From contig JAODBD010000011.1 in the NCBI GenBank assembly GCA_025463785.1, forward strand, positions 1-64,000: DNA of 64,000 nucleotides, written 5' to 3'. The position numbers and the translations under genes are program-made. Source of the DNA: Glaciihabitans sp. GTDB taxonomy: Bacteria > Actinomycetota > Actinomycetes > Actinomycetales > Microbacteriaceae. Shown in pieces: positions 54,691 through 62,533 of this stretch (within the stretch, counting starts at the first letter, position 1; each line of letters starts with the position of its first letter). A model generated the notes under the pieces. It did no database searches. It was not told the DNA's origin and saw only the letters and a program-made list of their open reading frames with translations.

Positions 54691-54696
54691 GACCCT

Positions 54697-55074
54697 GTGA
54701 CTGCATCTCCCCACGCGCTTGAACTTGTGAAGGTTGCGGCTGCGGCCGCCGATTCCAAGGGCGGTGAAGATTTGGTTGCGCTCGACGTCTCCGGACCTCT
54801 GCCGCTGACTGACGCCTTTCTGCTCATCACCGGCCGCAACGAGCGCAATGTCGTTGCCATTGCCGGTGAGATCGAAGACAAGCTCATCGAGCGCGGCACC
54901 AAGCCGCTGCGGCGTGAGGGCCGTCAGGAGGGTCGTTGGATCCTGCTCGATTTCGGGGACATCGTCGTGCACGTCTTCCACGAGGAAGACCGCATGTACT
55001 ACTCGCTTGAGCGTCTCTGGCGGGATTGCCCGGTCATCCCGATCGAGCTCCCGGTCACGCGTTCGGTCGAATAG
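54697..55074 (+). CDS. rsfS: ribosome silencing factor RsfS
   Basis: A 125-residue RsfS (Iojap/RsfS family), which binds L14 and blocks subunit joining when nutrients are scarce. The central block ALDVSGPLPLTDAFLLITGR and the RQEGRWILLDFGDIVVHVFH block are diagnostic. It starts with GTG. nadD and rsfS are commonly adjacent in bacteria; here the Pro-rich membrane protein gene lies between them. Confidence 0.95.
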   Translation: MTASPHALELVKVAAAAADSKGGEDLVALDVSGPLPLTDAFLLITGRNERNVVAIAGEIEDKLIERGTKPLRREGRQEGRWILLDFGDIVVHVFHEEDRMYYSLERLWRDCPVIPIELPVTRSVE

Positions 55075-55077
55075 ACG

Positions 55078-55605
55078 ATGGCCTGGCCCGTGCTGTCGGG
55101 CGAGCGGATGATGCTCCGGCCGCCCGCAGACTCCGATGCCGGGCCGCTCCTCGGCATCCTGACTGAGCCTGAGGTTTCGAAATGGTGGGTCGGCTACACG
55201 GCTGATCGCGTGCGCGACGAGATCACCGAGTCGGGCAACGCGCTCATTATGGAGATCGGCGGACACTGTGCCGGCGCACTATTTCTCTACCCGCACGAGG
55301 ATGCCGAGTATGAGCACGTGGTCATTCACCTGTTCCTCGGGGCGCACTGGTATCGGCAGCGATACGGCGCAGAGGCGCTGGCCATCGCCATTAACCATCT
55401 GGTTGCGCAGGGCCATCACCGCTTCACCCTCGACCCGAATGTGCACAACGAACCGGCCATTCGCAGCTACGAGCGACTCGGCTTCGGTCGGGTTGGGGTG
55501 CTGCGGCAGTACCAGCTGCGGCATGATGGCTCCTGGGAGGACGGACTCCTCATGGACCTCGTCGCTTCTGACATTCCGAACGGGCTCGACTGGAGAAGCG
55601 GCTAG
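55078..55605 (+). CDS. GNAT family N-acetyltransferase
   Basis: A 175-residue acetyltransferase. The acetyl-CoA-binding region is around GAHWYRQRYGAEALAIAINHL (residues 98-118) and the family's end motif NVHNEPAIRSYERLGFGRVG near 121-140. The pattern is like the RimJ/AAC(6')-type GNATs; the acceptor (aminoglycoside, protein N terminus or other) is unknown. It starts 4 bp after rsfS. Its stop shares CTAG with the stop of the convergent gene. Confidence 0.88.
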   Translation: MAWPVLSGERMMLRPPADSDAGPLLGILTEPEVSKWWVGYTADRVRDEITESGNALIMEIGGHCAGALFLYPHEDAEYEHVVIHLFLGAHWYRQRYGAEALAIAINHLVAQGHHRFTLDPNVHNEPAIRSYERLGFGRVGVLRQYQLRHDGSWEDGLLMDLVASDIPNGLDWRSG

Positions 55606-56174
55606 CGCGTGCGGCGCGGCCGTTGCAGCCACGGTCGCAGCGCGCGTGTGATGAATGGCAACGCGAGGTAGGTCATGACCGGTGAGATCAGAATCACACT
55701 CGCCAGCGCTCTCGCCCAGATCGGCCATGCCCCCAGCAGGGGCGCGAGGCCGTAATTCGCGGCGAGGCTTAGCGGATAAAACACGAAGAAGATCGCGACC
55801 ATCTGTTTCCAGCGCGGTGGGACTACGGATGTCGGGGCGATGACCTCGACGGATGTCGGCTCATCGAACCACCCCTCGATCCCCGTCCGAAGTTCGTAGT
55901 CGCCGTGCTCGACCAGCCCTTGCCCGGTCGAGACCCACCACGCGCGCTCCGGTGAGTTTTCCCACACGGCGAGACTTGCCGCATCCGCGAATCGGAATAG
56001 CATGTGCCACTCGTTGGAGTGCGGGTCTGGCCGCACCCAGCCCGAGCCGAGGTAGCCGGGATGGTTGCTGATCAGATCCTGGCCCGCGCGCGCCCAGGCG
56101 GCAGCTTCGCGCGCGCGATCGGGTGAGACGGTGCGGGTGACGGCGACCGTGATTGGGCTGCTGGTGTCGGACAT
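55602..56174 (-). CDS. antibiotic biosynthesis monooxygenase-like protein with two membrane helices
   Basis: A 190-residue protein. The N-terminal 95 residues form an ABM (dimeric alpha+beta barrel) domain (VAVTRTVSPDRAREAAAWAR, WHMLFRFADAASLAVWENS). The C-terminal part has two membrane helices (about 125-148 and 155-178) and a basic end. Small proteins with an ABM domain and two membrane helices are widespread; function is unknown. It is convergent with the GNAT gene and lies opposite tRNA-Ala. Confidence 0.8.
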   Translation of the reverse strand: MSDTSSPITVAVTRTVSPDRAREAAAWARAGQDLISNHPGYLGSGWVRPDPHSNEWHMLFRFADAASLAVWENSPERAWWVSTGQGLVEHGDYELRTGIEGWFDEPTSVEVIAPTSVVPPRWKQMVAIFFVFYPLSLAANYGLAPLLGAWPIWARALASVILISPVMTYLALPFITRALRPWLQRPRRTR

Positions 56175-56222
56175 GAACCCAGTCTGTAGTAATCTGTCGT
56201 AGTTGCCTCACGGCGATAACCG

Positions 56223-56296
56223 GGGTCCATGGCGCAGCCCGGTAGCGCACCTGCATGGCATGCAGGGGGTCAGGGGTTCGAATCCCCTTGGATCCA
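56223..56296 (+). tRNA. tRNA-Ala (anticodon GGC)
   Basis: GGGTCCA at the 5' end pairs with TGGATCC at the 3' end (one G-T pair), discriminator A. The anticodon arm CTGCATGGCATGCAG exposes GGC. The T arm has GGGTTCGAATCCCC. It is 74 nt long with no encoded CCA. A terminator follows at 56351. Confidence 0.94.
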
Positions 56297-56350
56297 CGTT
56301 TGTGGTGAGTCGAGACATCATTCTCGTATGAGTCGCGACATCACTCGCAA

Positions 56351-56378
56351 AGAGCCCGGCCATCGGCCGGGCTCTTTT
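56351..56378 (+). terminator. Rho-independent terminator after tRNA-Ala
   Basis: AGAGCCCGGCC-ATC-GGCCGGGCTCT followed by TTT: an 11-pair perfect stem with T run, about 55 bp after the tRNA. This is the clearest intrinsic terminator of the window. Confidence 0.93.
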
Positions 56379-56452
56379 GCTTTGGTTGGCTCCCTAGTTC
56401 TTGTCGGGTTAGTTCTTGTCGGGCTCGATTTTGTAGCTGAACTGTCCCGGGG

Positions 56453-56514
56453 GTCCGTTTTGTCTGTGCCAATTCGCGCAGACGTTGACGCGAACTGACA
56501 AAGGCTAAACGCAC
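56453..56514 (+). repeat. palindromic repeat family B, copy 4
   Basis: TGTGCCAATTCGCGCAGACG and TTGACGCGAACTGACA form a hairpin; outer arms GTCCGTTTTG and CTAAACGCAC extend it to about 60 bp. It lies in the 361-bp gap between tRNA-Ala and the DUF4387 gene. The gap also holds the tRNA terminator, a 15-bp tandem duplication TAGTTCTTGTCGGG (56395, 56410) and four GGCAGC units (56554-56577), and no gene I can support. Confidence 0.8.
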
Positions 56515-56657
56515 CTCCCGGGTCACCTCCAGGCGGCCTCATGGCCAGCTGTCGGCAGCGGCAGCGGCAGCGGCAGCGGTGGCTCGCGGAGTGCCTTGTG
56601 CACCGTTGATTTCCTGTCGCTACCCCGATGCGCGTCCAGGAAGTGCACGTTGGTTGT

Positions 56658-56969
56658 CTAATCGACGGGTATGGCCAGCAGGGGAACGTATTGCTGGCCG
56701 CCGTGCAGGTCGGTATCGCGGAGCGAGCCCTGAACATGCGGGCGAGGCAGACTGACTTTGATCGCGTTGAGGTTGGGGAGGGTGAAGATCCGCACGGTGG
56801 AGGCCGGAACCTCGAACACTGCAGCAATGTGCGCCGGATCGGTGAGTAGGGAATTCCTGGCTCGGATGTAGTCGTGCTCCGTGGCGAGAAATACATCGAT
56901 CGTGAGCCAGAACGGCCCAGCGTTCTTCGAGCGGACCAGTTCGGCGAGATCACCGAGCGACGTGGTCAT
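56658..56969 (-). CDS. DUF4387 family protein
   Basis: A 103-residue soluble protein. LAELVRSKNAGPFWLTIDVF at the N terminus and VFEVPASTVRIFTLPNLNAIKVSLPRP fit the DUF4387 family, which is normally found beside or fused to AtuA-type proteins, as here. The ATG overlaps the AtuA gene stop (ATGA), so both are made together. The molecular function of the family is not established; it is presumably the small subunit of the same enzyme. It is the last gene of the leftward unit. Confidence 0.88.
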   Translation of the reverse strand: MTTSLGDLAELVRSKNAGPFWLTIDVFLATEHDYIRARNSLLTDPAHIAAVFEVPASTVRIFTLPNLNAIKVSLPRPHVQGSLRDTDLHGGQQYVPLLAIPVD

Positions 56970-58348
56970 GCGTGGGCTACCGAGACCAGGGTGCGGAAGA
57001 GCTCGTGCGGAGAATCAACATTGACCGTGTGACTGAGTACAAACTCGTGGAGCTGTCCGCGCTCTGTTTCGGCGGGGGATCCGAAGAACGCGTAGCTCGG
57101 GAGCGCAGTTTCTCCAGGGAGGGGAGCATGCAGCAGGATCGGGTTGGCGAACTTGGCAAGCTGGGTGGCGGTCGCCTGGTCCTCCGCTGTTGCGATGAAG
57201 ACGATCCCGACCTCTCTCGGCATTGTCGACTTGTCGGGTTCGTATTTGCCGAGCACGCCATCCTGACCGTACCGGCGAAGCTGAAGGTCGTAGTCGGCAG
57301 GAGACAATCCGAAGCTCTCGGCGATGTTGTGGTGGAGGTATGTGAGCACTCCGTCGCACCACTCGTCCAACCGGGCTAGTACGGTTGGACTGCGAAGCCC
57401 GACGAGAATCATGGTCTGATAGCCCGCCGGTGCTGCACCTTCGAGCTTGATCGTGTACTGATCGGCCGATTCGAATCGGGAGCCTTCGACGCGCACTCGG
57501 CGATCGTCGGCCTGCAGGTATCGTGCGCCGCTGGTATCGAGTGTGCCTGCGGGTTCGCGCATCCTGAACGGGTCGGCGTTCTCGTACATCATGTGGGCGG
57601 CAACACTCGTCGGCGTGCACGCCGCGTCGTCGCCGAGCGGCTCGACCGTGAAGCCGGTACGGTCGAAGGTCACGAGCACGCCGCCGCTCTGCGGCTTGGT
57701 AGTGCAGAGCCCTCCGCACTCGCTGGTTTTCGCACCATGCCAGACCGGTCCGTCGGGCATTCCGCGGCCGAGTGGGACAGCGGCGATCAGCGCGGTGTCG
57801 GTTGCCCGGCCGGTGAGAACGAGGTTTGCACCCTGCGCGAGCGCATCGAGGATTGGTTCGTGCCCGAGAACGCCGACGATGTGGCTGCATCGATCGAGCG
57901 TTTCTGGCCGAAGGTCCGCCGCCGGCTCCAGGGGATGGATCCTGTTCTCCGCGAGATAGCGCTTCAGTTCGGATGCGGTCTGCTCACTGTAGATTCTCGC
58001 GATCGACAGATCGAGTTCTTCGGTCTCGGCGATCTCGAGTGCGATCTCGTAGATCCAGTCGACACCGGCGTCGGTACCGGAGGTTCCGCATGATCCGACA
58101 ATGACGGGGATGTCGGCGTCCCGCGCGGCGAGCAGGATGTGTCTGAGGTCGCGTGCCACCGCGTTCCGCGCCGACTTCGCCGTTGCCGTTCCGAGATAGT
58201 GCGGGCCGGAATCGGTCGATCCACCATCGATCGCAATGACGTCGGCATGGAGTTCGCGTGCGCGATAGACCGTGGCTTCGGGGAACCCGGCTCCGACATA
58301 CCCGGCGGGCACAAGTACTCGAACTTCGTCCACAGGAGGGTTGCTCAC
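56966..58348 (-). CDS. acyclic terpene utilization AtuA family protein (DUF1446)
   Basis: A 460-residue soluble protein of the AtuA family. Markers are LVPAGYVGAGFPE near residue 11, AIDGGSTDSGPHYLG near 39 and VTGRATDTALIAAVPLG-type text near 180 (here LTGRATDTALI), plus SECGGLCTTKPQ. AtuA was named for citronellol/geraniol breakdown in Pseudomonas, but similar proteins with DUF4387 partners occur in unrelated catabolic clusters, and the reaction is unknown. It overlaps both neighbours by 4 bp (FadR-type regulator before it, DUF4387 after it). Confidence 0.9.
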   Translation of the reverse strand: MSNPPVDEVRVLVPAGYVGAGFPEATVYRARELHADVIAIDGGSTDSGPHYLGTATAKSARNAVARDLRHILLAARDADIPVIVGSCGTSGTDAGVDWIYEIALEIAETEELDLSIARIYSEQTASELKRYLAENRIHPLEPAADLRPETLDRCSHIVGVLGHEPILDALAQGANLVLTGRATDTALIAAVPLGRGMPDGPVWHGAKTSECGGLCTTKPQSGGVLVTFDRTGFTVEPLGDDAACTPTSVAAHMMYENADPFRMREPAGTLDTSGARYLQADDRRVRVEGSRFESADQYTIKLEGAAPAGYQTMILVGLRSPTVLARLDEWCDGVLTYLHHNIAESFGLSPADYDLQLRRYGQDGVLGKYEPDKSTMPREVGIVFIATAEDQATATQLAKFANPILLHAPLPGETALPSYAFFGSPAETERGQLHEFVLSHTVNVDSPHELFRTLVSVAHA

Positions 58349-59058
58349 GACCCGGAGCCCAGGTCGGAGAGGAGCAGATCCCGCGAGGACAACAAGTGCT
58401 CACGGACGACTTTCTCGGCCCGGTCCGGATCACGCAGTGTGAGTGCTTCGACAATGTCGCGGTGAGCCTGGAGGTGACGGAGGCCGACATCCTGCCGTTT
58501 GCCCTGCATCACTGCGACCGCACGCAGTCGCCGGGATCGGCCGACCACCTCGACACTCCTGCACAAGTTGGCGAGAGCCGGGTTATCGGCAATCTCGGCG
58601 ATCATTTCATCGAACCGGCGGGCGGCATCGAGCAATTCCTCGGGCGTACCATCGGCAGCCAGAGCCTCCAACCGTGCGACAAGCGAGTGAAGAACCTCAA
58701 CCTGCTTGTCGTCGATCTTCGTCGCCGCGAATCGGGCGATGGCCGCGCGCAGAACGATCTCGGCGTATTGCAACTCGGCCAGCGACTCCGATGAGTGGTC
58801 AATGACGGTGAGTGATCGGGGGCCGCTGCGCTCGATCAGGCCCTCCTGTTCGAGTCGACGGAGAGCTTCGCGTACGGGAGTCGGGCTGACGCCCAGAAGC
58901 ATCGCGAGGCTTCGCTCAGTCAGCCGTTGCCCCGGCGCGAGTTCGCCGGTCGCGATTCGTTCCCTCAACGATTCATAGGCCTGATCCGCCAGCGACTGCG
59001 ACCGGTAAAGGGTCGTGAACGTGGTGTCATCGGTCTCGTTCATGCGGCTTTGCATCAT
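58345..59058 (-). CDS. GntR family regulator, FadR subfamily (FCD domain)
   Basis: A 237-residue regulator. Winged helix at about residues 22-85 (QAYESLRERIATGELAPGQR, LGVSPTPVREALRRLEQEG) and an all-helical FCD effector domain (about 100-225), whose Asp/His residues (FDEMI, HLQAHRDIVEAL) usually bind a metal and a carboxylate ligand. The mRNA looks leaderless: TAAGAT is six bases before the ATG at 59058. It should bind the palindrome at 59077-59095 and control both its own leftward operon (AtuA, DUF4387) and the divergent MFS/COG4705 genes. Confidence 0.92.
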   Translation of the reverse strand: MMQSRMNETDDTTFTTLYRSQSLADQAYESLRERIATGELAPGQRLTERSLAMLLGVSPTPVREALRRLEQEGLIERSGPRSLTVIDHSSESLAELQYAEIVLRAAIARFAATKIDDKQVEVLHSLVARLEALAADGTPEELLDAARRFDEMIAEIADNPALANLCRSVEVVGRSRRLRAVAVMQGKRQDVGLRHLQAHRDIVEALTLRDPDRAEKVVREHLLSSRDLLLSDLGSGS

Positions 59059-59076
59059 GAAACCATCTTATGCTGT

Positions 59077-59095
59077 TTGCTATTGCAAATAGCAA
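59077..59095. promoter_or_regulatory. palindromic operator between the FadR-type and MFS genes
   Basis: TTGCTATTGCAAATAGCAA is an inverted repeat (TTGCTATT / AATAGCAA) with a single-base offset at its centre. It is centred in the 59-bp space between the divergent starts (59058 and 59118), overlapping the leftward promoter. This is the expected binding site of the FadR-type regulator. Confidence 0.7.
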
Positions 59096-59117
59096 CAATT
59101 CCTGTTCTACTACCGCT

Positions 59118-60467
59118 ATGACGGGCAACGACGCACGCAACCTGACCACCGATCCGGCGGTATCCACTGTCTCGGGCATCCTCGATGTCTCTCCCGTGAC
59201 CCGATGGCACCGTCGACTTGTGGTGCTCATTGGTGCTGGATCGTTCTTCAACTTTGTTGAGGTGGCACTCAGTTCCTTGCTTGTGCCGCTGATCGGACTG
59301 CAATGGACGCTCAACCCCCAGCTGCAGGCGGGCTTGATTTCGGCGACATTTGTGGGCGAGGCCATCGGGTCGCTCGTGCTGTCGCCGCTGGCGGATAGGT
59401 TCGGTCGAAGCAGAATGTTCCAAGTCAATCTGCTGCTTTATGTGGTTTTCACCGTCGCATCGGCGTTCGCTCCTGGCCCGACCATCCTCATTGCCCTGCG
59501 CGTTCTGCTGGGGATCGGCCTCGGCGCCGAGCTGACCCTGGTTGATAGCTATCTCAGCGAGATGATGCCCAGGAAGAGCAGGGGTCGTCTCGTCGCGTGG
59601 AGCTATACCTTCGGGCTTCTGGCGGTTCCGATCATTGGCGCGCTGACGGTCTTTTTCCCTCACTCCATTGGGGGGATCGCGGGTTGGCGGTTCATCCTCG
59701 GCGTCGCCGCGATCGGCGGGCTGATCGTCTGGCTGCTGCGGCGACGACTGCCAGAGTCGCCTCGGTGGTTGGTAGCGCACGGTCGGGATGCCGAGGCTCG
59801 CCTTGTGCTCGCTCAAATGTCCGGGGTTGCGGTTGCCGGGGATGTGGACGACCCCGCTCCGCCCGGCGAGTCGTTACCGGAGCCGTCGCGTTTGCAGATC
59901 CGTCGGCGCCGGGTCCTTCTCGTCCTGATGAATACCCTCAGCCCAATCGGATTCTATGGATTTGCCTCCATTGCTCCGCTCGTTCTGGTCGACAAGGGAT
60001 ACAGCATCGTCCATTCCCTGATCTTCACTGCACTCAGCGCGCTCGGGTATCCGCTCGGCTCCGTGGTCAGCGCGCTCCTGGTCGAGCGAGTTCAGCGACG
60101 CAACCTGCTGATCGGTGCATCTCTTGCAGTCGCTGTGTTCGGGATCAGTTTCGGCCTTGCGGGCAGTCCCGTGCTTGTCGTCATTGCAGGATTCCTGACC
60201 GGGCTTTCGAGCGTAGTTCAGTCCAACGTGACCCACATTTACCAGGCCGAGCTGTTTCCGACGAAGATCCGTGCCCGGTCGATTGGGCTCCCGTATGCGC
60301 TCTCGCGAGTCATCGGGGCCGCCCTTCCGTTCGCAACATTGCCGATCCTGTATGCCCTCGGCGCGGGACCGCTCTTCGCACTCTGCGGCACGCTCATCGT
60401 TGTTCTCGCCATCGCCGTTGCCATCCTCGGCCCGCGGACGAACGCTCGAAGCCTGGACGCCATCTGA
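59118..60467 (+). CDS. MFS transporter (sugar/aromatic acid:H+ symporter-like)
   Basis: A 449-residue transporter with 12 membrane helices. The loop 2-3 motif is SPLADRFGRSRMFQ near residue 92, and LRVLLGIGLGAELTLVDSYLSEMMP (helix 4-5) matches the sugar/aromatic acid transporter subgroup. It diverges from the FadR-type regulator, with the palindrome in between, so it probably imports the compound processed by the AtuA/DUF4387 unit. The ATG at 59118 is chosen over an ATG inside the operator. Its stop overlaps the next ATG (TGATGA). Confidence 0.92.
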   Translation: MTGNDARNLTTDPAVSTVSGILDVSPVTRWHRRLVVLIGAGSFFNFVEVALSSLLVPLIGLQWTLNPQLQAGLISATFVGEAIGSLVLSPLADRFGRSRMFQVNLLLYVVFTVASAFAPGPTILIALRVLLGIGLGAELTLVDSYLSEMMPRKSRGRLVAWSYTFGLLAVPIIGALTVFFPHSIGGIAGWRFILGVAAIGGLIVWLLRRRLPESPRWLVAHGRDAEARLVLAQMSGVAVAGDVDDPAPPGESLPEPSRLQIRRRRVLLVLMNTLSPIGFYGFASIAPLVLVDKGYSIVHSLIFTALSALGYPLGSVVSALLVERVQRRNLLIGASLAVAVFGISFGLAGSPVLVVIAGFLTGLSSVVQSNVTHIYQAELFPTKIRARSIGLPYALSRVIGAALPFATLPILYALGAGPLFALCGTLIVVLAIAVAILGPRTNARSLDAI

Positions 60468-61276
60468 TGAAAGGCACGACCATCCCATCATCAACAATGC
60501 TGAACAAGGTCCCGGAGATTACCGCCGCCTTCTGGGTCACTAAAGTACTCACCACGGGAATGGGCGAGACCACATCGGACTACCTCTTCCTCACCTACAA
60601 CCGTCCGATCGTGCTCGGCATCACGACCCTGATCCTTGTCGGAGTGCTGAGCGCGCAATTCCGAGCCCGCCGATACATACCGTGGCTGTACTGGCTCGCC
60701 ATCGTAATGGTGGCCGTATTCGGAACGATGGTCGCCGACATCATCCACGTACTGGCAGGGGTTCCCTATCTCATCTCCACCTGCGTCTTTCTGGTCGCTC
60801 TCGCGGTGATTTTCATCACGTGGTGGGCGACGCAGAGAACGTTGTCGATCCATAAGATAAACACCCGGGCACGTGAATGGTTCTACTGGGGTGCGGTTCT
60901 CGCGACCTTCGCGCTTGGCACCGCGGCCGGCGACCTCACGGCAAAGGTGTTGAACCTCGGCTATCTCGACTCCGGATACCTCTTCGCGGTGCTTTTCGTG
61001 CTCCCCGGGCTGGCATTTCGCTTCCTCCGGCTCAACGCGGTCTTCGCATTCTGGTTCGCGTACGTCATCACCCGCCCGCTGGGTGCATCCTTCGCCGATT
61101 GGTTCGCGATGTCGCACGCTAAAGGTGGCTTGGATGTCGGGCCGGGCCCGGTCAGCGCCATCCTGTCCGTCGCCATTGTCGCCCTCGTCGTATATCTCTC
61201 GGTGTCGCGACGAACAACCTTCTCCACGTCGGATGCGGGACTCGAGAGGGTTCGATCCCGGGCCAGCAATCGGTAG
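60467..61276 (+). CDS. COG4705 family membrane protein
   Basis: A 269-residue membrane protein with about eight helices. It shows the internal repeat typical of COG4705: KVLTTGMGETTSDYL (near 22), KVLNLGYLDSGYL-type text preceded by TAAGDLTA (near 145) and YVITRPLGASFADW (near 198), each with a T/G-x-G-(D/E) or R-P-L-G-A-S-x-A-D core. It is known as an 'uncharacterised membrane-anchored protein'; function unknown. It is translationally coupled to the MFS gene (ATGA), so it should belong to the same regulon. Confidence 0.85.
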   Translation: MKGTTIPSSTMLNKVPEITAAFWVTKVLTTGMGETTSDYLFLTYNRPIVLGITTLILVGVLSAQFRARRYIPWLYWLAIVMVAVFGTMVADIIHVLAGVPYLISTCVFLVALAVIFITWWATQRTLSIHKINTRAREWFYWGAVLATFALGTAAGDLTAKVLNLGYLDSGYLFAVLFVLPGLAFRFLRLNAVFAFWFAYVITRPLGASFADWFAMSHAKGGLDVGPGPVSAILSVAIVALVVYLSVSRRTTFSTSDAGLERVRSRASNR

Positions 61277-61301
61277 GCACGGGGACTGGGCCGCCGCCGG
61301 A

Positions 61302-62372
61302 CTAGCTACCGGTGGTGGTGCGGCGAACGGCCTGCGCTCGGGGGTCGTCGATATTGGGAAGTTGAGCGCCGTAGACTCCGTCGACTACTGAGGAATCCCG
61401 CATCACATCCGCTGGGAACCCGAGCGTCGGACGGCTCAGGGCTTCGAGACGGTCCAGGTGCTCCTGGCTCAGGTAGACGTCGACTGCGGCGAGGTTGTCA
61501 CGGAACTGTTCTTCGGTGCGGGCCGCGATCAGCGGGATGACCGGGCGGGCGGGCTGCTGCCGCACCCAGGAAATGGCCACCTGTGCTGGTGAGGCGCCGA
61601 TCTCGTGGGCGATTGCGACGACCTCGCGGACGATGTCGTCGCTGCCGACGCTGGTGTAAGGGCGTCCCGCTTCGGTCGCCCGACCGGTGTGGCCGTCGAG
61701 GTATTTGCCGGTGAGCCGCCCTTCGGCCAGCGGTCCCCAGGCGAACGCCGGCAGGTCGAACGCGTTTGCCATCGGCAGCAGTTCGCGCTCCGGGGAACGG
61801 TCGAGCAGGTTGTAGCGCAGCTGGACGGCTGTGAACGGCGACCAATCCCGTAACCGGGCGGCGGTGTTGGCTTCCGCGATCTCCCAGGCCGCCCAGTCCG
61901 ATACTGCGGGGTAGAGGATCTTGCCGAGTCTGACCTGGTCATCCAGCGCCCGCATGAGCTCCTCCACTCCAGTGAGGAGGTCACGGGCGTGCACCCAGTA
62001 CAGGTCGATATGGTCGGTCTGCAGCCGACGCAGGCTCGCCTCTATCGAGGCGACGATCTTCTTGCGGTGGTTGCCAGCGCTGTTCGGATCGTCCGGGTCG
62101 GTCTGGTTGGTGAACTTGGTAGCGAGTACGAACCGGTCGCGGCGACCCTTGAGCAGCTCGCCGAGGATGGTTTCCGACGTCCCGTTGGTGTAGACATCGG
62201 CGGTGTCGATGACGTTGCCCCCAGCCTCAGCGAACGAGTCCAGAATCTTTGCGCTGACCTCAGCCGACGCACCCCAGCCCCAGTCTTCCCCGAAGGTCAT
62301 CGTGCCCAGCGCAACCTCCGAAATCCTCACCCCGGTCTTGCCCAAGAGCCTGTAACGCACGAGATTCCTCAC
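61302..62372 (-). CDS. aldo/keto reductase
   Basis: A 356-residue NADPH-dependent oxidoreductase with TIM barrel. The catalytic set is visible: Asp and Tyr in DTADVYTNG (near residue 58), Lys in LATKFTNQ (near 84) and His in DLYWVHARD (near 126). It belongs to the AKR group related to general stress protein/YhdN-like enzymes, which reduce aldehydes. The start is at 62372, with others possible a few codons in. It diverges from the XRE regulator gene, with the GGTTCTG/CAGAACC palindrome between them. Confidence 0.93.
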   Translation of the reverse strand: MRNLVRYRLLGKTGVRISEVALGTMTFGEDWGWGASAEVSAKILDSFAEAGGNVIDTADVYTNGTSETILGELLKGRRDRFVLATKFTNQTDPDDPNSAGNHRKKIVASIEASLRRLQTDHIDLYWVHARDLLTGVEELMRALDDQVRLGKILYPAVSDWAAWEIAEANTAARLRDWSPFTAVQLRYNLLDRSPERELLPMANAFDLPAFAWGPLAEGRLTGKYLDGHTGRATEAGRPYTSVGSDDIVREVVAIAHEIGASPAQVAISWVRQQPARPVIPLIAARTEEQFRDNLAAVDVYLSQEHLDRLEALSRPTLGFPADVMRDSSVVDGVYGAQLPNIDDPRAQAVRRTTTGS

Positions 62373-62481
62373 TTCGGTCGAAGGCGACGTCCGGCGGCCA
62401 CCGTGGTCGCGGATTCTGTGTTGAGTCGCTCCAACTACAACAACCCACCTGTGGCCCGGAGAGGGAGACCGGGCTCAAAGG

Positions 62482-62496
62482 GGTTCTGACAGAACC
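62482..62496. promoter_or_regulatory. palindromic site GGTTCTG-A-CAGAACC between AKR and XRE genes
   Basis: A perfect 15-bp palindrome lies 38 bp before the XRE ATG and 110 bp before the aldo/keto reductase start. It is a good candidate operator of the XRE regulator for itself and the reductase. Confidence 0.6.
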
Positions 62497-62533
62497 TCCA
62501 TCACCGAATGGCTCCAGTCGTACGATTACAGTC

